A stretch of DNA of 64,000 bases. Origin: Datnioides undecimradiatus. Lineage: Eukaryota > Chordata > Actinopteri > Lobotiformes > Datnioididae. The position numbers and the translations under genes are program-made. Where the stretch lies: contig WARS01000031.1 in NCBI GenBank assembly GCA_008933995.1, forward strand, positions 6,363,979 to 6,427,978, read 5' to 3'. The notes under the pieces were generated by a model. It had not been told where the DNA came from. It saw only the letters and a list, made by a program, of their open reading frames with translations, and made no database searches. This document shows positions 56,196-64,000 of this stretch, piece after piece. Numbering within the stretch: the stretch's first letter is position 1; the number at the start of each line of letters is the position of its first letter.

Positions 56196-57331
56196 TTTAT
56201 TAAAGGAACCATCTGTCAGGCAGATGAACAGAGCCATTTTACAATACATTGTGCTCAAAAAGCCATATCAATTAAAACACTAAATCTAATCAATTTAAAT
56301 ATTACAGCTTTCAACAGAAATTCACAGGCTGAAAACACAAACACAGACCAAAAACAAATGGAAATGTTCTCCACACCAAGACATAAATAAATACAAACAG
56401 TATTCTTACAGACAAATGTTAAACTCATTAACTCATTTGCAGTGAGCTGGCTGGCAAAAGCATCACACTGCATATTAAATATGTGTCATTCTATCAGTGC
56501 AAATAACTAAACAAAACCATCCATCTGTTAACAAGATGGTGAAAGCTGGAATGTAATTCATTAGTGGTGGGTTATGGAACATCCTGCAGGCAAAAGTGAT
56601 GCATTTTATAAAGACAATTATTGTAAACTTAATGTGTTGTTTTGTAAAGCACTGTTGGGATAGCGTGAGGTAAGCGTGTCATGTGTATGTATCCTTATAT
56701 GATCCTGTGTGGGGCTACGGGAACAGACCGATCAAATGAAACCAGTATGCTGCTTCTGTCTTTAACAACTCAATTACACATTATGAGTTGTAAGGCCTAA
56801 CGTCATTCCAGATATTCAGCAGTACTGAGATGCAGTGAGTGACTATGATAACCCTAACTGTTTAACACTTCCTTTTCTGTGTCTGAGCATGTAAGAGAGG
56901 CACACACTTATACTCTTACACCTTTTTAATCCAGTGGTTCTACTCAGTGTAAAAAATCATTAAGGTTTCAGGACGTTGGTGGATTTAAACCTCTGTAATC
57001 ATTTTAAATGCATACATTGCATGAAAAAAATCTTGTAAAACATAAAATGACTTCAATATTAGCACATGTAAACAAACATTTTACACACATTCTAAACTCA
57101 TTTAGTTGTCGTGGAGCCTCAGGCTTTGTATCTAAAACTTTATCAGTTTAACAATAAAAGGTTACTAATCTGTCATGTCTAGGTCAAGCCTGGGGTACAA
57201 AAGATCCTTATAACTGCCTTTCTATACTCCACCTCCCAGTGTCCTGTTATATGTGCAAATGCCAAATTTTACTTTTTTTTTTTTTAATAGGGGTGCTGTC
57301 TGTAAGAAAGGAAACGACAAAGTTCTTACAC

Positions 57332-57362
<31 letters not shown>

Positions 57363-58528
57363 CTGATACAATGATTTAAGATGATGAAGTATTCCACTGA
57401 CAGGGTATTTTGAGGGGTGATGCTACAAATTAGACTTCATTATTCTATTTTCTACATAGCTTATTTTACTCAGTCCCTGGTATCTTATGTTTGCAATAGC
57501 ATGCCATGACATAAAAACCCACAAGCCCCTCTTGCAGACTTATTCACTTATAAAATGTAGTTACACATTCCTAAAATCAAAATGAAACAAAACAAAACTC
57601 TGCACAGCTCCATTACTCCTATCCTGAAACAACAGAGGTTGAGCTTCAGAGAAGCATCGTAATTTCAATTCTGCCACACTGTTAACAGTGAATGTATTGT
57701 GTAAGTCAAATCATCGTCATACTTTGATATTCACAGCCATGTCTGGGGTAAACACTCTCTTTTAGAATAAGGTGCTATTGGTGTTGGGGAAAAAAATTAA
57801 CACCAAAATACATCAACATCTAAATGTTATGTACAGAGGAGATGAAATGTTTTTTTCCATTCGACTGTATACTTGTGTTGATTTTTTATCTTTGCCAAAT
57901 TACTAATGTCAAGGCTTGGACAAACTGGGAAGGACCCAAATGTCCTGCAAATGATAATTTACTAACTGGTGAAAAACCCTGTGGTTTTCAACAGTTGGTC
58001 ATGACCCAAAACTAGGTTGTCAGAAGAACTTTTATGGCACTCATGCCTACAAAAGTTGACCAGTTATTGGTGCATCCTAATCTTCAAATCTTGGCAATAA
58101 TTCTTGTTCTGATGGCTTTACTTAATAAAAACTTGCTAAAATATTAGAAAAGGCTCTAGCACTATAACCTTATTTACCAGCAAATTTTGAGTCATCACTT
58201 CATGAATTCAAGCAGAGAGAACAAGGGTTATGTCTGCTTTTTTGATAGGTGCAGGTTATAAACAGGGCAACAGGTCACTGGTAGATTTTTGACAATAAAT
58301 ACAGAACTACTGCAGTGTTATCTGTTGAGGATCAGAGCAGCAGAGCTGTGATGAGTTTAGTGTACAGACAAATCACAACCAACACTGTTTTCTTAACCAA
58401 AATATTCAAAAATGCAAAAAGTAGTCATAGGTAATGTAAACTGCCTCAGCAGCTGAATTAAAAGAAACACATTCAGGGCCATGTTTTGTCAGACACATGT
58501 AGTAGTTGCACTGGGTGTATAAATAGAT
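56196..58528 (-). other. gfod2: Probable gfod2 3' untranslated region
   Basis: Non-coding sequence follows the gfod2 stop. A minus-strand AATAAA (plus TTTATT, 56196-56201) is a plausible end, giving a UTR of about 2.3 kb. It contains a GT/CA microsatellite at 57335-57362. The true end is unverified. Confidence 0.4.
57335..57362. repeat. (GT)n microsatellite, about 14 units
   Basis: A pure GT run on the plus strand lies within the inferred gfod2 3' UTR, where the transcript would carry CA repeats. Confidence 0.9.
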
Positions 58529-60954
58529 TCAGTTCTTATTTCTTTGCAGAGCCTCACATAGGTTGTGATTTGGATCTGGCTCTTGACTCATGATCTCAAC
58601 ACACTCCCATTCTCCACTACAGCTGGACCGTTTCACTGCCTCCACTACTGTCTGCACATACAGACCATCCTCAAATGTTGGTGCCATGGCAACTGGGCCT
58701 CGCGACCACGACCTGCGTTCCTCGTGCGCCTGAAAAGACTGTCTGAGCGCCTTTACCATTGAGCTCAGGCCCTGCAGGTGAGGCAGGGGCATCTCCTTCA
58801 CCTCTGGTCCCACCCACCCACTGTCGCTTAGCAACAGCTCCTCACCTCTGCTCCCATTGCGTTGGCCATACAGTTCTGTCCCCCTGGCAACCAGTCTCCC
58901 AGTTGATCCAACAACCATAACCTCATGTACAAATGACCCCGGCATGTTGAAGTTCAGGGTCACGGTGCAACAAACCCCACTGGAGCTTGACCCAGTTCCA
59001 CCCATCAACATTTGGAAAAAACAAAAGTCATCGCTGGTGACGCGACGGATGCCTCGGATCAAACTATTTTGTTGTACAAAAGTCCGCAGCAAGCCATGAA
59101 CACGATGGGCTCTTGAGCCAGTTAGGAAACTTAAAAGGTCAATGATTGCAGAGCCGACAGTGTGAAGACCACCTCCTCCCATCAGCTCCTCACATGTCCA
59201 GCCATATGACTGATCCAGGAGGCTGGGACCGTACACTCGGACATCACACACCTGCATTTCACCGACATATCCCTCCATCAACAGCTGGCGCATTGCAACA
59301 AAAGCTGGCAGGAAGCGCAGGGTATTACCCATAACACTGAGCAGCTGGGGATAGTATCTGGCAGCCGTCACCATCTTAAAAGAATCTATAGCAGTTGCAG
59401 CTTTCTCACATACAACATTCTTACCTATACCTGCAAAAACAGAAAAAAGGGTGAGGGTTATTTTAATTTTGAAAAAAGATTAAAGATTAAAACTAAAAAA
59501 AAAAACAAAAACAAAGAAAAAACTAGAATTTTAAGATACAAATGTACAAATTTCCAACTTTGACATGAAACCCTTTTATGATTTCTGTTTGTCTTAATAA
59601 TGAACCGATTTCATTTTTTGAATTAATGTTTGATGTTGCAGGTAAAAATGGTTAGCACTGTGTTCACACACTATTTTAACAGCTCTCAAATCAATGACAT
59701 ACAATTTAACATCATCATAAACCAACTTGCAGCCTGACTATAACTTTGATTCAATGGGCCTAAAACACACAAAAGGTTAGGATTTAGATTTTATGCATGG
59801 GACTGAATTTGTTTCAGCTAGTAGTATGTATTAAACAGGCAACTTCATGTATACCAAATATGATTTGAATGTTTAAGTCAGACTTGGTATCTCATTTCTC
59901 AGTCCTGCTGTGGAGCTGATTGCCTTAGATGGCGTTACTGCCCAGTTCCTGGAGTTTGGTATGAATAAACAACATTCTCCAGCAACCACTGGTGATCATA
60001 CAGGAGCTGTGCATAGTTATTATACATGGAGATTGGTGGCCCTCAGTACCCCATGGAAGCAGTACTGTGGATAAGTCCTCTGGCGGGGACACGGTCAGGA
60101 AGTTGCAACTAAAACAGGAAACTGAGGTCAACACTCAGGAATTCCATCAGATACAGTAAGTTAACATTATAGATCTACTCCTGATATGAGAAAGTCTTGA
60201 TTATGTCTGTGTTTTAGATTTTTTCTTCATATTTTGTTTTGGGCTTTTTAACCCCTCAAATTACAATGTTTCCTGTGGCCCTGGCTATGATCCCATGAAC
60301 CACATCCCAAGCATATACCCTGAGATATATATCAAGACTGCAGTCATTTTCTATGTATGCATCTTCTGGGCAGTATTGTCATTACAATCACAATAATATC
60401 AAATCTGCTTCAGAGCCCATCTGCCACACCCATCCCAGTCACATTAGCAATTTGTATTAACAGATGTAAATGCAATGCGAGTGGTAACTGAACATAGTCC
60501 TGAACATAGTATCTTAGTGAAAAAAACTGATCTTCTTTGAGCGTCATATGTGTCACATGAACCCCAAATGCTGAATTATGTTACATAAAAGATAAAAAGC
60601 TGTTTATGAATGGATAATCACCTGTACTTTTGTTTTTATAGCAACGGTGTATGCTGTATGGCTTGTGATGGAGTGACTGCATATATGTAGGCTCAGCTTA
60701 CCTAGTGCTTTGACAGCGATCTGCCTCGTCATTGAGGGTGGAATATATATGCAAACAAGGTCAACATCTTGGTGCAGCAGGACATCATCAGATCTGCTGG
60801 TGTGAAATGGGATACCGAGTTCTTTTGCCAGGCAATGTGCTTCTTCTTCACTTCGGCCCCAGAGTGCATGAACCTCAAAGCCTTCGGCTTTTAACAATGG
60901 GACCAGCACTCGTGCTGTGCTCCCTGTGCCAAATACGCCAACTCCAGGCAACAT
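58529..60954 (-). CDS. gfod2: Glucose-fructose oxidoreductase domain-containing protein 2
   Basis: GFOD2 belongs to the GFO/IDH/MocA family and is thought to be secreted or extracellular-matrix associated. Its substrate is not established. Two coding exons join in phase, 60954-60702 and 59430-58529, giving 384 residues (human 385). The N-terminal Rossmann fold begins at once ([20 protein letters not shown]), with the nucleotide-binding loop GTGSTA. The [19 protein letters not shown] and [10 protein letters not shown] strands and the family EKAAT motif follow. The C-terminal alpha/beta domain includes [18 protein letters not shown]. The first ATG matches the family start closely. The family's two-coding-exon structure is kept. 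GFOD1 is the close alternative; gene order near ctcf favours GFOD2. Confidence 0.93.
59431..60701 (-). other. gfod2 coding intron
   Basis: This 1.3-kb intron is AT-rich and holds no supported exon on either strand. Confidence 0.7.
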
Positions 60955-62561
60955 GGCAGTGCCACTTGTTCCAACCTTAGGTGTTAACCATGGCCAGCCT
61001 CACAAACACCCCAAAAGCCTTCAGTTCACTTATCTGTCAAGGCCTTTTCTTGGTCTGGAAATCAAAGGGTGCTTGCTGGATCTGTAAAAATAATAATTAA
61101 AAACATGCTAATGAAGTTTGGTAACACTGAAAACATTACAGCTTTTATGTCATTTACATGCTTGAATACTTGAACCAGAGATTAAGACAAATAATCTCTC
61201 TGTTTATCAAAATGTTAAGACAATGAAAATCAAGAGTGTAAGCCATACCACAAAATCTATAGTGTCCATTTATCCTGCAGCTGTAAAGACTGACCCAACA
61301 GACAGGACAAACACGTCTGATGGCGGTCTAGACTGTTTTTTCTTATCTGCACTCTCTGACAGCTACTTGCATTGTGTCCTGCTACATAGTTAACATGCCA
61401 TTCCTCAGATGTTCCACACCCACCAAAAGTCAACGTCATCCCTACCTACAAAGTAAGTATTATTTATACCTCTGTGTGACTTTAGCCATGTTAAAGAATT
61501 ATTTAGTGACAAGGAAGTGGAGGAAAGTGAACAAAGAAGAGCTTAACGGATCAACGGTTTATCTAATAACACTAAATAACTAATCCTTGACTAGGTGCGA
61601 CTTGTTTGGTGAGTAAATGTAAAATAATGTGTAGCGCAGCTCACCTGAGGCCCTCCCATCTCTATACTTACCTTTGGTGATTTCCTAATCTTACTGCTAT
61701 GTAACTACTGCGTGGATTTAAGTGATGGGTGTAATTGTTACTTGGCTTGTGGGGAAGGACAACCTACTCACAATGTTAATTATTTTTGAGAAAGAGAATG
61801 GGGCGATGAGCATGTTTTGCTAAGCTCTGATTAAGCTGAAAAATAAGAAAAAAAAATGCTTTATCTATTTATAGTGTTGCGAATATGTATTTAAGGGAGA
61901 AGATGTGACGTTAACGTAACAGAAGTGTTTGTCAGGAGCCAACACTGTGCCTCACTCGCCTCCCTGTAGCCATGACTGTATAGAAACAGACAGCGTGCCT
62001 GTGCACCTGCATTACCTGTGTAACCCTCGAAAACTGAACTCTCTTTTCTTCACCCTGCATGAGCTCAGGGCTCAAACACCGAGACCAAACAAGCAAACAT
62101 TTAACGTGCTGACAGCAGAAGAAGCCTCAGTATCTTTCACACAGGCATCATTGAAAAGTAACGTAAACAAGTCCTGCTGTCGATTGGTCAGACAACAAAA
62201 CAATGCCACCCGAAACTGTCGCTGGTGAGATCAATAGTAGTTAGGTATTAGCAATATTGTACGACACCACAATCTAGCGGAAAGCGGCCACTTCTTTCAC
62301 CAACATGGCTAGGGATCAGTGCTCCCGATAGCTTAGTTTCACACCACACACTAGTTAAGTTAGCCAGACTAGTTAGTGATAACGTTAGCTAGCATGTTTA
62401 GCTAGCCGGCCAGACATCCGCAAAGCGAACTCCAACTAGACACCAATATATGTTGGTACTTTACAGAGTACATATTTAGAGTCAGTTAATCCGACTGTCT
62501 TCCCAGTTTGTATAAAAACAACCCATATGGAAATTTAACATTGACTACCTACTGAATTTAC
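60955..62561 (-). other. gfod2 5' intron region
   Basis: The first coding exon extends upstream to an acceptor near 60975. Several good minus-strand donors (for example near 61643 and 61671) could mark extra non-coding exons, but none has matching coding potential. A plus-strand open frame at 61929-62228 has no recognisable domain. Confidence 0.4.
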
Positions 62562-62740
62562 CCGGACAACATCGACACAGCGGTTGGAGGTACTCATCCG
62601 GGCGCTGCCCAGTTGCTAATGGTAACTTCAGTAGCAACGACAGGACTGTGGGGAAAACCAGAGATGCTAAGAGAGGCTGGAGATGGGTCACTATTGAAAG
62701 ATCTACTAAGTAATACATGGACGCCCCTAGCCAGACCCAA
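62562..62740 (-). other. gfod2: Possible non-coding first exon of gfod2
   Basis: A donor (GTTGTCCGG followed by GTAAAT, exon end 62562) closes a GC-richer stretch. The family has a non-coding first exon before the first coding one. The start is a guess. Confidence 0.3.
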
Positions 62741-64000
62741 AAACATGGCTTAAGCCCCACGCATGTAAACGCCAAACACATATAACCTTAGGCGACTAAA
62801 ACTGACTTAACTTAATTTTGTAAGCTTACTGATACACGTATGTATATAGAGCTAGCATGCTCGATTTGACACAGTGATTTCCCACGATGCAGTGTGTAGC
62901 CCGTAACCTTAACTTTACGCCACACCGACCTCATTTCAAAAAGTAACTTCATGTAAATAGATTTTAATTAGGAATGTTAACATTGTTTCAACATTGAATT
63001 TTTAAATATCACGGAATACAATTGCTGAGGCTGGTCAAAAATAAATTTGAACAGGCCTATCACGGTTTCTGTGAACTATAATATACGGTCGAGTCTTCTT
63101 CCTGTAGCCTTCACACACAGACACGCACAGATTTATGGCGCTTCCTATGCCTTTGTGTTTTTAAATTATTCATTATTTTTAATTAAGTCAATTAACATAT
63201 TATTTATTGAATTACTTCAAAACTGACAGACATGATGTATTGTTGTTCCTGTTCCTACGTTTATTTTTTCCTCAATATGGATATACACACATATACATAC
63301 TTAAAGCCTACGTCTTTTCCATTTCATTCTGAGGGTAGAAATATTGATTAAAAGAGACTGACTTAATCCAGAAGTGGTAAGTTTAGTGTAGTTGATCTGA
63401 CAATCAACAGTGATAGCTTGTTCTACAAACTTTTGCACCAACCATCAAATGGTATTGACATAAAGCACATTAATATAAAAGTTTGTTGTTAATTTTATTG
63501 TTACAAAAATGACTCTTACTACATTGGCTGTTGCTACCATACATAGAAATGGGATTAACTGTGCTGTTGTTGTTGTTACTGTTTTGTTTTTGTTTTTTTT
63601 TACATCGATTCATCCAGGCATTTTAAGTTCTGTTTATATGTACTGATTCTTACCTGTTCCCTGTCGCAACAACAAATTCCTCCTCATGGAATCAATAAAG
63701 GTTTTAGATTTGATTTTTAAAAATGGTAATTTCATTTATAACTGAAATTATTTATATCCACAGACTAATGTGCAATACATAGTTAAGCACACCCTGACCA
63801 CTGCTTTACTTTTTTCAGTTTTGAAACCATAAGTCACAAAAGTGAACTGTGGTGCTAGGTTTGGTTGTTTTTTCCAAATGTTGACGGTAATAGGTTCTCC
63901 AAGTATGGCTTTGCAGACTCATCTTGTCATTTCAGGAGGAATCCACGAGGCCATCAGGTGGCCGATTAAGGTTACTGCAGACATGCATTGTTGTGCAGCG
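62741..64000. other. Intergenic DNA at the right edge
   Basis: I see no coding exon or identifiable repeat family. The sequence is AT-rich, with an AATAAA at about 63690 that has no associated gene. Confidence 0.5.

Noticed and set aside
61929..62228. A 99-codon plus-strand frame upstream of gfod2
   Set aside because: It has no recognisable domain, no splice context and average composition.

Overview
The window is nuclear DNA from a ray-finned fish, probably a compact-genome teleost of the percomorph kind. Small exons with canonical splice sites, CpG-rich promoters, dinucleotide microsatellites and a decayed Rex3-like RTE retrotransposon support this. I see no prokaryotic operon structure and no tRNA, rRNA or CRISPR signal. 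Gene models were built by hand by joining exons in phase; no database was searched, so gene names rest on recognising the proteins.

Layout from left to right: ctcf (minus, coding 6343-2438, long 3' UTR to about 740); the C-terminal part of a CARMIL gene, most likely carmil2 (plus, 10204-14524); nudt21 (plus, 16444-19142); an RTE relic (minus, about 19772-20962); ogfod1 (plus, 21476-25903); tradd (plus, coding 30935-33946, with a probable non-coding first exon near 27.6 kb); gnao1 (plus, 36675-41901); cog4 (minus, 51434-44338, 19 exons); an unnamed BED-finger/coiled-coil gene (minus, 54961-52136); gfod2 (minus, 60954-58529, probable non-coding first exon near 62.6 kb).

The genes are not one pathway. 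They cover chromatin insulation (CTCF), actin capping-protein regulation (CARMIL), mRNA 3' processing (NUDT21), ribosomal prolyl hydroxylation (OGFOD1), TNF signalling (TRADD), heterotrimeric G signalling (Galpha-o), Golgi tethering (COG4), a probable DNA-binding BED protein and an oxidoreductase-fold protein (GFOD2). From memory, all recognised genes lie on human 16q, in two or more separate blocks, so this is a rearranged segment of conserved synteny.

The most unusual points are these. The CARMIL gene has intact reading frames for its capping-protein-binding tail but no visible leucine-rich-repeat half. Its tail carries a 1.36-kb Thr/Ser/Pro-rich exon. The BED gene carries a tandemly duplicated, phase-symmetric exon plus a third degenerate BED-like finger. 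The Galpha-o P-loop shows an Ala-to-Gly change. CTCF has a GC-AG intron inside its zinc-finger array, and a large near-perfect palindrome sits in its 5' intron.
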